In this document: piece by piece, positions 1 to 7,827 of the stretch | Layout: each line of letters starts with the position of its first letter | Numbering within the stretch: position 1 is the stretch's first letter | Assembly (NCBI GenBank): GCA_047622145.1 | Contig: JBLHMO010000015.1 | Location: 1 to 33,339, forward strand | Length of the DNA: 33,339 nt | Direction of reading: 5' to 3' | DNA from: Litorivivens sp047622145 | GTDB taxonomy: Bacteria > Pseudomonadota > Gammaproteobacteria > Pseudomonadales > Spongiibacteraceae | Translations under genes and position numbers: made by a program | The notes under the pieces: model-generated | The model's database searches: none | What the model was told of the DNA's origin: nothing | Seen by the model: only the letters and a program-made list of their open reading frames with translations

Positions 1-63
1 ACAGGAGAAACCAGTTTCAAACGTTGCACTAGACGGCTAGCTTCTTTTCGTCTTGCTGGGCGA

Positions 64-270
64 GTTACTTCTTTTTGCCTGCCCAAAAAGAAGTGACCAA
101 GAAAAAAGGCACCCCGCTCCGCAGTCGGTGCTCACTGCGTTCTCACCGGTCCCCTGCGCGCTTCGCATCCGGCGGTGCAAAAAGAAACTCGGGCTGCGCC
201 CTCAGACACTTTTTTGCTTCATCCGCCGAATGCTGCAGTGCTCGGCTGCTCCAAGGGGAATGCGCCTACG
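64..270. repeat. Dispersed-repeat-like element with terminal inverted repeat
   Basis: The element opens with a perfect 11-bp inverted repeat (ACTTCTTTTTG at 67-77, CAAAAAGAAGT at 84-94) around a 6-base loop, and pairing extends to 64/97 with one wobble. It is followed by ACCAAGAAAAAAGGCACCCC and a GC-rich tail ending near AAGGGGAATGCGCC. This order (palindrome ending in AAAGAAGT, then a CACCC stretch, then a tail ending in an AAGGGG-like segment) resembles long intergenic repeats I recall from Pseudomonas and Xanthomonas relatives. The right end falls at the ABC-F stop codon (266-268). ORFs running through it look spurious. The assignment is by memory of the pattern; only one copy is in the window, so the boundaries are approximate. 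Confidence 0.5.
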
Positions 271-1882
271 CCCCAGCGCTTCCCACTTTGCGATTCACCA
301 CTTCCTGCTGTGCCAGATATTCTTCGTAAGTGCCTTGGAAATCGACCAGCTGCTTGCCTTTGATTTCAATAACGCGGGTTGCCAGCGACGACACAAACTC
401 GCGGTCGTGGCTGACAAATATCAGCGTGCCGTCATAGTGATCCAGCGCGAGGTTCAGGGCTTCAATCGCTTCCATATCCAAGTGGTTGGTTGGCTCGTCC
501 ATGATCAGCACGTTGGTGTCCATCATCATCAACTTGCCAAACAGCAGACGGTTTTTCTCGCCACCCGAGCACACGCGCACCGGCTTTAGGAAATCGTCTG
601 AGGAAAACAGCAAGCGCCCGAGTGTGGCGCGTACTATCTGGTCGTCGTGGCTAAGTTTGCGCCACTGGCACATCCAGTCGAACAGGTTCAGATCGGTTTC
701 AAAATCTGCCGTACTGTCCTGAGGGCAGTAGCCGAGGGTGGCGTTTTCGGCCCATTTTACAACGCCCTCTTTTATGGCGAGTTCGTCCACTAGGCAGCGC
801 AGCAGCGTGGTTTTGCCGGCACCGTTCTCGCCAATAATGGCCAGACGGCTACCGGCGTCTAGAATTATATTGCCCTTTGTGAACAAAGGCTCCTCAAAAC
901 CGTGGCCAATATTTTCCAGTGTTAGCGACTGGCGATGGAGTTTCTTGTCTTGCTTGAAGCGAATGTAGGGTGACACCCGGCTTGATGCCTTGATTTCATC
1001 CAGCTGGATTTTTTCAATCCGTTTGGCGCGTGAAGTCGCCTGTTTGGCTTTGGACGCATTCGCTGAAAAGCGGCTGACAAATTGTTGTAGGTCAGCAATT
1101 TGAGCTGATTTTTTCGCGTTCTGGGAGTGCAGGCGCTCGCGGGCGGCGGTAGCGGCGGTCATGAAGTCGTCGTAGTTGCCGGGGTAAACCCGCAATTCGG
1201 CATAGTCGATATCGGCCATGTGAGTGCACACGGCATTGAGAAAGTGGCGATCGTGAGAAATGATCACCATGGTGCTCTTGCGTTGGTTGAGCACGTCTTC
1301 CAGCCAGCGAATGGTGTTGATGTCGAGGTTGTTGGTGGGCTCATCCAGCAGCAGGATGTCCGGATCGGAGAACAAGGCCTGTGCCAACAAGACCCGCAGT
1401 TTCAGACCGGGGGCGACTTCGCCCATCGGCCCAAAGTGCAAATGCTCTGGAATGCCAGCGCCAAGCAATATTTCGCCGGCGCTGCTTTCGGCGCTGTAGC
1501 CGTCCATTTCCATAAAGCGAGTTTCGAGCTCGGCGACAGCCATGCCGTCTTCCTCAGACATTTCTGCCTGCCCGTAGATGCGGTCTCGCTCTTGCTTTAA
1601 TTCCCAGAGTTCGCTGTGACCCATAATAACGGTGTCGATGACGCTGTGTTTCTCGAAGGCGAACTGGTCTTGCGACAGCTTGCCAAGGCGCACGCTGGGT
1701 TCGATGGACACGTTGCCGGCACTGGGCGTAAGACTGCCATCCAGAATTTTCATAAAAGTGGACTTGCCGCAGCCATTAGCGCCAATCAAGCCGTAACGGT
1801 TGCCGCCGCCGAATTTAACGGAAATATTTTCAAACAATGGCTTAGCACCAAATTGCATGGTGATGTTGGCTGTCTGGATCAA
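266..1882 (-). CDS. ybiT: ABC-F family ATPase, YbiT type
   Basis: A 538-residue soluble protein with two ABC ATPase domains in tandem and no membrane segments, so a translation-associated ABC-F ATPase rather than a transporter. Domain 1 has Walker A GANGCGKS (34-41), a degenerate signature APGLKLR and Walker B LLLDEPTNNLD. A basic linker (FSANASKAKQATSRAKR) follows. Domain 2 has GENGAGKTT, CSGGEKNR and IMDEPTNHLD. The degenerate first signature and the linker wording match E. coli YbiT (530 aa) closely. The start is TTG at 1882: the N-terminus then aligns residue for residue with YbiT, and AGGA lies 8 bases upstream. The C-terminal few codons run into the repeat element at 64-270. Members of this group are thought to act on ribosomes; the specific role here is unknown. 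Confidence 0.9.
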   Translation of the reverse strand: MIQTANITMQFGAKPLFENISVKFGGGNRYGLIGANGCGKSTFMKILDGSLTPSAGNVSIEPSVRLGKLSQDQFAFEKHSVIDTVIMGHSELWELKQERDRIYGQAEMSEEDGMAVAELETRFMEMDGYSAESSAGEILLGAGIPEHLHFGPMGEVAPGLKLRVLLAQALFSDPDILLLDEPTNNLDINTIRWLEDVLNQRKSTMVIISHDRHFLNAVCTHMADIDYAELRVYPGNYDDFMTAATAARERLHSQNAKKSAQIADLQQFVSRFSANASKAKQATSRAKRIEKIQLDEIKASSRVSPYIRFKQDKKLHRQSLTLENIGHGFEEPLFTKGNIILDAGSRLAIIGENGAGKTTLLRCLVDELAIKEGVVKWAENATLGYCPQDSTADFETDLNLFDWMCQWRKLSHDDQIVRATLGRLLFSSDDFLKPVRVCSGGEKNRLLFGKLMMMDTNVLIMDEPTNHLDMEAIEALNLALDHYDGTLIFVSHDREFVSSLATRVIEIKGKQLVDFQGTYEEYLAQQEVVNRKVGSAGA

Positions 1883-1998
1883 GAGTCTATTCCTTGGGTG
1901 TGTATGACACCCGATAACTGCATGTGATAAGAAAATGATTAATGCTGTGTGAGGCCCAGTGTTGGCCGGCGATTAAATTAAGGCCGCAACTTACCTGC

Positions 1999-2370
1999 CT
2001 ATTTGTGGCCTACCGAGGGTGGTACCGTACACGGCACCCAATCCCACCACTCGTGTTGTCCCGCCTGTCCCTCACCTTTCTTGCGATGCACATCCCAGGT
2101 GACGAGAAAGTCTGGGTTGTCGATTTGCTGTTCGTTGCTGTCGTGGTAACTGCCCGCCGGGGCAACAAACCAAGGTGATAGCTCCGGTGGCAGGGTAAAG
2201 TCGCGCTCGTCACCGGCTGGGCGCAGAACGATACCGTCTTCGCCGGCGCTGACCACGGCTGCGGACAACATGCGCTGCGATAGTAGCTCGCCGGCCGGAT
2301 CAAAATAGCTGAGCCCGAGCACGCAGGTCTTGCCAGTGAGGTCGGTGAGTTGTAAGGCCGCATTTGTCAT
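1999..2370 (-). CDS. Conserved-looking hypothetical protein downstream of serA
   Basis: A 123-residue protein I do not recognise. There is no signal peptide or membrane segment. The N-terminal half alternates hydrophobic and glycine-rich turns (LTGKTCVLGLSYFDPAGELL, then VVSAGEDGIVLRPAG), suggesting a small beta-sheet or barrel fold. It continues with LPPELSPWFVAPAGSYHDSN and a tryptophan-rich end (TWDVH, HEWWDWVPC). The ATG at 2368-2370 is preceded by CGGAAAACC. It starts 20 bases after the serA stop on the same strand, so it is probably co-transcribed with serA. Function is unknown; a link to serine synthesis is only suggested by position. Confidence 0.75.
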   Translation of the reverse strand: MTNAALQLTDLTGKTCVLGLSYFDPAGELLSQRMLSAAVVSAGEDGIVLRPAGDERDFTLPPELSPWFVAPAGSYHDSNEQQIDNPDFLVTWDVHRKKGEGQAGQHEWWDWVPCTVPPSVGHK

Positions 2371-2390
2371 GGTTTTCCGAACCCCGCGAT

Positions 2391-3617
2391 CTAAAATAAA
2401 ACGCGGCAGCGCAAGGTGCCGGGAATTTCTTTCAGTTTTCTCAAAGCCAGTTCGCTGTAGGCCTGATCGACGTCAATGACGACATAGCCGATAGATTCGT
2501 GGGTTTGCAGATACTGGCCTGAGATATTGATGTCGTTTTCGGAGAAGACTAGGTTAATGGCGCTCATGGTGCCGGGCACGTTTTTGTGGACGTGCAGTAG
2601 GCGATGGCGGCCATCTTGAGCGGGCAGAGCCACTTCGGGGAAGTTTACCGAGGTAATGGTGGTGCCGTTGTCGGAGTATTTCACCAGCTTTTCGGCCACT
2701 TCCATGCCGATGTTCTCCTGGGCTTCCATGGTGGAGCCGCCGATATGCGGCGTCAGGAGGACGTTGTCGAATTCGCGCAGTGGCGAGATAAATTCGTCTG
2801 CATTGCTTTTGGGTTCGGTGGGGAAAACATCGATAGCAGCGCCCAGTAAGCGCTTGGCGCGCAAGGCATCGCAGAGGGCGTCGATATCAACTACGGTTCC
2901 GCGCGAGGCATTGATTAGGATCGCGCCCTGTTTCATTTGGGCGAACTCTTTCTCGCTAAACATATTTTTGGTCGAGGCTGTTTCCGGCACGTGCAGGCTG
3001 ACGATGTCGGTTTTGGCCAGCAATTGACTCAGACTGACCTGCGAGGCGTTGCCTAGCGGCAGCTTATTGATTGTGTCGGCAAACAGCACTTCCATGCCCA
3101 GGCTTTCGGCGATAACCGATAGCTGCATGCCGATAGAGCCGTAGCCGATGATGCCCAGTTTTTTACCGCGAATTTCATAGGAGTCGGCGGCCGTTTTTTG
3201 CCAGATACCGCGGTGGGCGCAAGCATTTTTCTCGGCCACGCCACGCAATAGCAGAATCGCTTCGGCGATAACCAGTTCGGCCACCGAGCGGGTGTTGGAG
3301 TAGGGGGCGTTGAATACGGCGACACCTTGCTCGAGCGCGGCGGTCAGATCAACCTGGTTGGTGCCGATGCAGAAGCAGCCGATCGAAGTCAGTTTGGGCG
3401 CCTGTGCCAGTACTTCGCGAGTAAGCTGAGTGCGAGAGCGAATGCCAACAAAATGGGCGTCGCTGATGCTGTTAATGAGTTCGTCGCCTTCGAGCGCCTT
3501 CTTGTGGTACTCGATATTGGTGTAGCCGGCATTTTTCAGCACAGCAACGGCGGACTCGTGCAGGCCCTCCAGTAACAGGAACTTGATCTTGTCCTTGTTG
3601 AGAGATTTTTTACTCAT
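2391..3617 (-). CDS. serA: D-3-phosphoglycerate dehydrogenase
   Basis: This enzyme oxidises 3-phosphoglycerate to 3-phosphohydroxypyruvate with NAD, the first step of L-serine synthesis in the cytosol. The 408-residue protein matches E. coli SerA (410 aa) in length. Visible features are the Rossmann motif GYGSIG (158-163), the active-site Arg in NASRG (R239), Glu in FPTEP (E268) and His in TPHIGGS (H291), plus a C-terminal ACT domain (about 337-408, HVHKNVPGTMSAIN) that in the E. coli type binds serine for feedback inhibition. It diverges from a D-2-hydroxyglutarate dehydrogenase-like gene; in Pseudomonas that enzyme removes the D-2-hydroxyglutarate that SerA makes from 2-ketoglutarate while regenerating NAD. 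Confidence 0.96.
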   Translation of the reverse strand: MSKKSLNKDKIKFLLLEGLHESAVAVLKNAGYTNIEYHKKALEGDELINSISDAHFVGIRSRTQLTREVLAQAPKLTSIGCFCIGTNQVDLTAALEQGVAVFNAPYSNTRSVAELVIAEAILLLRGVAEKNACAHRGIWQKTAADSYEIRGKKLGIIGYGSIGMQLSVIAESLGMEVLFADTINKLPLGNASQVSLSQLLAKTDIVSLHVPETASTKNMFSEKEFAQMKQGAILINASRGTVVDIDALCDALRAKRLLGAAIDVFPTEPKSNADEFISPLREFDNVLLTPHIGGSTMEAQENIGMEVAEKLVKYSDNGTTITSVNFPEVALPAQDGRHRLLHVHKNVPGTMSAINLVFSENDINISGQYLQTHESIGYVVIDVDQAYSELALRKLKEIPGTLRCRVLF

Positions 3618-3689
3618 GGTCTCAGTAAATCCAACTTAGGTTTCAATGACTTGCAGCGTCCGGCAATGCGGCTAAATCCGCAGGTGCGC

Positions 3690-3723
3690 GAAAGGGCGCG
3701 TATGGTACCATAGTCGCCCTTTC
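3690..3723. promoter_or_regulatory. 34-bp near-perfect palindrome in the serA/D2HGDH divergent promoter region
   Basis: Arms GAAAGGGCG (3690-3698) and CGCCCTTTC (3715-3723) flank the perfect 12-bp palindrome TATGGTACCATA (3701-3712). Only two base pairs in the whole 34-bp symmetry fail to match (3699/3714 and 3700/3713). It lies 30 bp before the D2HGDH start and 72 bp before the serA start. The symmetry suits a dimeric regulator acting on both genes. It could also form a hairpin in the 5' leader of either transcript. I cannot name a regulator. Confidence 0.55.
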
Positions 3724-3753
3724 AAGTACGCCCCAAAAGAGACTCAACACACG

Positions 3754-5166
3754 ATGACTGCTGGTTCCACCGCTGAAGCCGCCACTGTAATTGTTGCCCA
3801 GTTAATAGAGATTGTCGGGGCCGCGAATGTCCGCCTGAGTGACGAGGATTTTGTCACTTACGGTCGGGATTGGACGCGCGCGGTAGAGCCGGCGCCGATT
3901 GCTATCGTATTTCCCCGGTCGATTGAGCAGGTGCAGGCGGTGATCCGGCGTGCCAATGATCTGGGCTTTGGGATCGTGCCTAGCGGCGGCAGAACCGGCC
4001 TGAGTGGCGGCGCGGTAGCCGCCAATGGCGAGGTGGTGCTGGCCATGGATTATATGAACGCGATCAAGAGCTTCGGCGCTATTGATCGCACGGTGGTCTG
4101 CGAGGCCGGACTCATTACCGAGCAGTTGCAGAACTATGCTCAGGAGCAGGGCCTGTTTTACCCCGTGGATTTTGCGTCCAGCGGCTCTTCACAGGTCGGC
4201 GGCAATATTGCGACAAATGCTGGCGGCATCAAGGTGATTCGCTACGGTATGACCCGCGATTGGGTGGCCGGTTTGACGGTGGTGACGGGTAAGGGTGAAG
4301 TGCTGGAATTGAACAAGGGCCTGCTGAAAAATAATGCCGGCTATGATTTGCGGCAATTATTTATAGGCGCGGAGGGAACGCTGGGTGTGATCGTGGAAGC
4401 GACCATGCAGTTGACGCGTCAGCCCAAGGCACTGACCGCGATGGTGCTGGGTGTGCCCGACTTCAATGCCCTGATGAATGTATTTAATCAGTTTCAAGCC
4501 AGTATCGATTTAACGGCTTTTGAGTTTTTCTCAGAAGCCGCCTTGCAGAAAGTCGTTGAACATCAAGGTTTGGCGCGCCCCTTCGAGAGTGCCACCCCGT
4601 ATTACTGTCTGCTGGAATTTGAATGCCTGAATGAGCAGATTGAAGAGCAGGCGATGGCTCTTTTCGAAGAGGCGGTGGAACAGGGTTGGGTGGTAGACGG
4701 CGTGATGAGTCAGAGCTTAGAGCAGCTTAAAAACTTGTGGCGCTTGCGTGAAGATATTTCCGAAACCATTTCTCGGTGGACGCCTTACAAAAACGATATT
4801 GCTACCGTGATTTCAAAAGTACCCGCCTTTCTGCAGGAGGTGGAAACGCTGGTTAACGCCCGTTATCCGGATTTCGAAATTATCTGGTTTGGCCATATTG
4901 GCGATGGCAATGTTCACCTCAATATACTCAAGCCCGATGCATTGGATAAAACCACCTTCTTTGAGCAGTGTAGCGAAGTCAGCTTGGAAGTGTTCGATAT
5001 TGTCGAGCGTTTTGGTGGCAGCGTGTCGGCCGAGCACGGCGTTGGCTTGCTGAAAAAGCCCTATCTTAAGTACACGCGTAGCAGCGCAGAAATTGCGGCC
5101 ATGAAGGCGATTAAAGCGGTGTTTGATCCCAAATCTGTGATGAACCCCGGCAAGGTTTTTGACTGA
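3754..5166 (+). CDS. FAD-binding D-2-hydroxyglutarate dehydrogenase-like oxidoreductase
   Basis: A 470-residue flavoprotein of the VAO/PCMH type with a FAD_binding_4 domain (about 45-185, with PSGGRTGLSGGA at 76-87 and GGNIATNAGG) and a FAD-oxidase C-terminal domain. The C-terminal domain carries GHIGDGNVHLN (H381, H388) and SAEHGVG (E427, H428), the metal and substrate region of D-2-hydroxyacid dehydrogenases. Length and position next to serA match the Pseudomonas stutzeri D2HGDH, which oxidises D-2-hydroxyglutarate to 2-ketoglutarate and passes electrons towards the respiratory chain. The family also includes GlcD and D-lactate dehydrogenases, so the substrate is inferred mainly from context. 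It ends 24 bases from the convergent TonB-dependent receptor gene. Confidence 0.85.
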   Translation: MTAGSTAEAATVIVAQLIEIVGAANVRLSDEDFVTYGRDWTRAVEPAPIAIVFPRSIEQVQAVIRRANDLGFGIVPSGGRTGLSGGAVAANGEVVLAMDYMNAIKSFGAIDRTVVCEAGLITEQLQNYAQEQGLFYPVDFASSGSSQVGGNIATNAGGIKVIRYGMTRDWVAGLTVVTGKGEVLELNKGLLKNNAGYDLRQLFIGAEGTLGVIVEATMQLTRQPKALTAMVLGVPDFNALMNVFNQFQASIDLTAFEFFSEAALQKVVEHQGLARPFESATPYYCLLEFECLNEQIEEQAMALFEEAVEQGWVVDGVMSQSLEQLKNLWRLREDISETISRWTPYKNDIATVISKVPAFLQEVETLVNARYPDFEIIWFGHIGDGNVHLNILKPDALDKTTFFEQCSEVSLEVFDIVERFGGSVSAEHGVGLLKKPYLKYTRSSAEIAAMKAIKAVFDPKSVMNPGKVFD

Positions 5167-5190
5167 TTGCCGGGGGAGGATCGTTAAGGT

Positions 5191-7635
5191 TTAGAAGCGG
5201 TAAGTGAAATCTGCGCCGTAGGTTCGCGGTGCCCCGGGCAGGTAGTAGTCGTAACCAAAGCCGGACTGCAGGTTTATGGCGTAGCTGTCGTACTCTTCGT
5301 TCGTTAGATTTTTCCCCCACACCGAGATTGAGTAGCTGTCATTGCTGGCATGCCAAGCGATGCGGCCGTTATACAGCCAGTACGCTTCCTGCGAGGTAAA
5401 TTCATAGCCGATATCGTCGTTGTAGGCGCTATACCATTGGTCGTCCTGATAATTGGCATTACCGTTTACGCTGAGATAACCCTGCTCGGTGACAAGCAGA
5501 TCGTAATCGAATGAAAAGCTAAGGTTGTACTTGGGCGCGGATATTAGCTCGTTGCCGGAGAGATCCACAGTATCGTCGGCGTCGGCCAGCGTCTGGGTGT
5601 TAGCCAGCGTCAGTTCGGTGTACTCAGTGTCGAGAAAGCCCACAGCGAACTGGAGTGTCAGACGCTCGGTTACACTCGCCCAGAGTTCGGCCTCTAAGCC
5701 CAGAATTTCGGAGCCACCGGCATTTTCCAAAAAGTTAGAGATACCGACCACATTGATAAATTGTTGATCGGTGTATTCGTATTTAAATACGGCGGCGTTT
5801 AAACGCACGCGATTGTCGAACAGCTCTGATTTAATGCCAAACTCGTAAGCATCCAGAAATTCCGGTCGAGCGTAGGCGGTGACGAGTGGGCGCACTTCAT
5901 AATACACGCCGCCGTTAAAACTACCGCTGCGATAACCGCGGCTGAGGCTGCCGTATAGCATCGTATCTTCGGTAAGTTTGTAGTCGACTCCGAGTTTGCC
6001 TGTCCACTCCTTTTCATTGGCTTTCAGTTCCGGTGCCGAATCCTGGTTGTAGGGGCCATGGGTATAGCCGGTGCTTTGCGCCTGTTGCAGTTTGGCTGGG
6101 TCCGATAGAATTTGCTGTAGTTCCGTGGCCGTTAGTGGTGCTGGATTAAAAGCGTTATCGACGCCTGTTTCGTTGCCGGGCACATAGGTGCCACGTGGAC
6201 TGTCGTCGTAGCCAATGCGAGATATATTGAGGTAGGTGAGTGTATTGACGTCTTTGGTGTAGCGTAGGCCGAAATCAAAGCCCAAGCGCGCGGAAAAATC
6301 AAAGCGCATTTGTGCGTAAATTGCAGAACTTTCTTTTTCGGTTGATAGTTTTTGGTCGACCTTGCCGAAATCGACGAGAAAGGGGCCAAGAGGGGCGGTG
6401 TCGGGGTTGGCCATTATCACGCGGGCATCCGGCAAGGTGTCGTAAATTTCATAAACGTTGTGCATGTCGAGATCTTCAAGGTCGTAGTACAAGCCTGCAA
6501 TGATGTTAAAGCGTCCTTCGAGCTCGGATACAAAGCGTAAATCCTGACTGTAACTGATGGTGTCGGAAGACCAGACTATTTCAAGCAAGCCCTCGGGTGA
6601 GCCGTCGGTATTGGCATCTTGGTAGTATTTCGAGTCGAGATAAGAGCTGACGGAAATTACTGAGTAGTTTTTGGCGTTGTAGGTTAGTGCCAATCCCACC
6701 AGATCTGTATCGGTAATTAGCGGACCTACCTGATTGGATTCTGTTTCGTGGAAATCGAGATCGCGCGATGGCCGGGAGTAACCGTTGTTATCGATAAATC
6801 CGTTGGTGCCGGCCTGTAGTGGCCCTGTGTCGCGCACGTCTACCCGAGGTTCGTTGCGTGAGGTATTGGTTAAGGCGTCGTTACCTGATCGCGTAAACTT
6901 TAGAACGGCCGTCCACGCGTCGTTGAAGGCAAAATTCAGTGCGATTCGCGCTCCTTGGAAATCAGTCTGGGCGAGATTTGAATCGCCCAGTCGATTTTCG
7001 ACATAACCATCGTCTTTCTTAAAACTGGTTGCAAATCGTGCTGCAAGTCGATTTTCAATGAGGGTATCTTCGATAGCGGCTTCAGCCGTAGTTGCGCCGT
7101 AATTACCCGCGCCTAATTTCAGATAGCCGCTGAGATCATCTCCGATCTGCGGTGTGCGAGTAATGATATTGATGGCGCCGCCAGTCGTGTTTTTTCCATA
7201 CAGCGTACCTTGAGGTCCGCGCAATACTTCAAGCCGTTCTAGATCAAAAAAGTTGGCGCCGTGGCTATATACCGGTGGCAGGTATGTTTCGTCTACATAA
7301 ACGCCAATTGGGCTCGCTTGATTGGAACTGTAATCCGACATACTGACGCCGCGTATGGAAAAGATGGGCTGGACGTCGCCGTAGGGGCCACTGACCTGCA
7401 TATTGGGCACTTGCGAGGCAATATCGTTGGCATTCTCGAAACCGAATTTTTCCAGCTGGTTGCTAGTAAGGCCGGTAACCGCGATAGGAATATCCTGCGT
7501 GCTTTGAGCTCTTCGCTGGGCTGTTACAACCACCTCTTCGAGTGCGCCTGCGGCCTGAGCGTAATCAGTGGCGAGGAGCGGGCACAGGGAGAGCGCTAAA
7601 ATGGTGGAGCGCTTACAAAAGCTGCTGCTGAGCAT
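5191..7635 (-). CDS. TonB-dependent outer-membrane receptor
   Basis: An 814-residue outer-membrane active transporter powered by TonB-ExbB-ExbD. A Sec signal peptide (to about residue 28, ending DYAQA) precedes a TonB-box-like stretch (LEEVVVTAQRR), the plug domain (about 42-160; GTLYGKNTTGGAINIITRTP is typical) and a long beta-barrel ending in aromatic FTYRF. The ATG at 7633-7635 has AGGAG at good distance. The sequence style resembles the large receptor groups of sphingomonads and marine gammaproteobacteria that take up varied organic substrates. I see no Fur box upstream, so iron is not implied. The nearest gene, divergent, encodes a crotonase-fold protein, which hints at uptake plus CoA-linked breakdown of one compound; this is inference. 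Confidence 0.92.
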   Translation of the reverse strand: MLSSSFCKRSTILALSLCPLLATDYAQAAGALEEVVVTAQRRAQSTQDIPIAVTGLTSNQLEKFGFENANDIASQVPNMQVSGPYGDVQPIFSIRGVSMSDYSSNQASPIGVYVDETYLPPVYSHGANFFDLERLEVLRGPQGTLYGKNTTGGAINIITRTPQIGDDLSGYLKLGAGNYGATTAEAAIEDTLIENRLAARFATSFKKDDGYVENRLGDSNLAQTDFQGARIALNFAFNDAWTAVLKFTRSGNDALTNTSRNEPRVDVRDTGPLQAGTNGFIDNNGYSRPSRDLDFHETESNQVGPLITDTDLVGLALTYNAKNYSVISVSSYLDSKYYQDANTDGSPEGLLEIVWSSDTISYSQDLRFVSELEGRFNIIAGLYYDLEDLDMHNVYEIYDTLPDARVIMANPDTAPLGPFLVDFGKVDQKLSTEKESSAIYAQMRFDFSARLGFDFGLRYTKDVNTLTYLNISRIGYDDSPRGTYVPGNETGVDNAFNPAPLTATELQQILSDPAKLQQAQSTGYTHGPYNQDSAPELKANEKEWTGKLGVDYKLTEDTMLYGSLSRGYRSGSFNGGVYYEVRPLVTAYARPEFLDAYEFGIKSELFDNRVRLNAAVFKYEYTDQQFINVVGISNFLENAGGSEILGLEAELWASVTERLTLQFAVGFLDTEYTELTLANTQTLADADDTVDLSGNELISAPKYNLSFSFDYDLLVTEQGYLSVNGNANYQDDQWYSAYNDDIGYEFTSQEAYWLYNGRIAWHASNDSYSISVWGKNLTNEEYDSYAINLQSGFGYDYYLPGAPRTYGADFTYRF

Positions 7636-7827
7636 AAGTAACTCCTGTCTTATTTTTTGTCGTTGTATGGGAGAAGCCAGCTATCGGTTTTCAGTTTATT
7701 GAGATGCTTGCAGTCTGGGCACATTTGCGGAGAATTAAAAGTATCGGCTGGTATTTGGCGGGCACCTTAATTAGTATACCATTTACAGATCATACAATCG
7801 CAGGCGACTGGACAGTCGGGAGGTTTC

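Noticed and set aside
53..589. 178-codon plus-strand ORF at the left edge
   Set aside because: It runs through the repeat and then antisense to the ABC-F gene.
7690..7827. Promoter or operator between the TonB receptor gene and the crotonase gene
   Set aside because: TACAAT at 7793-7798 could be a -10, but no -35 fits at 16-18 bp and no Fur-like or other clear palindrome is present.
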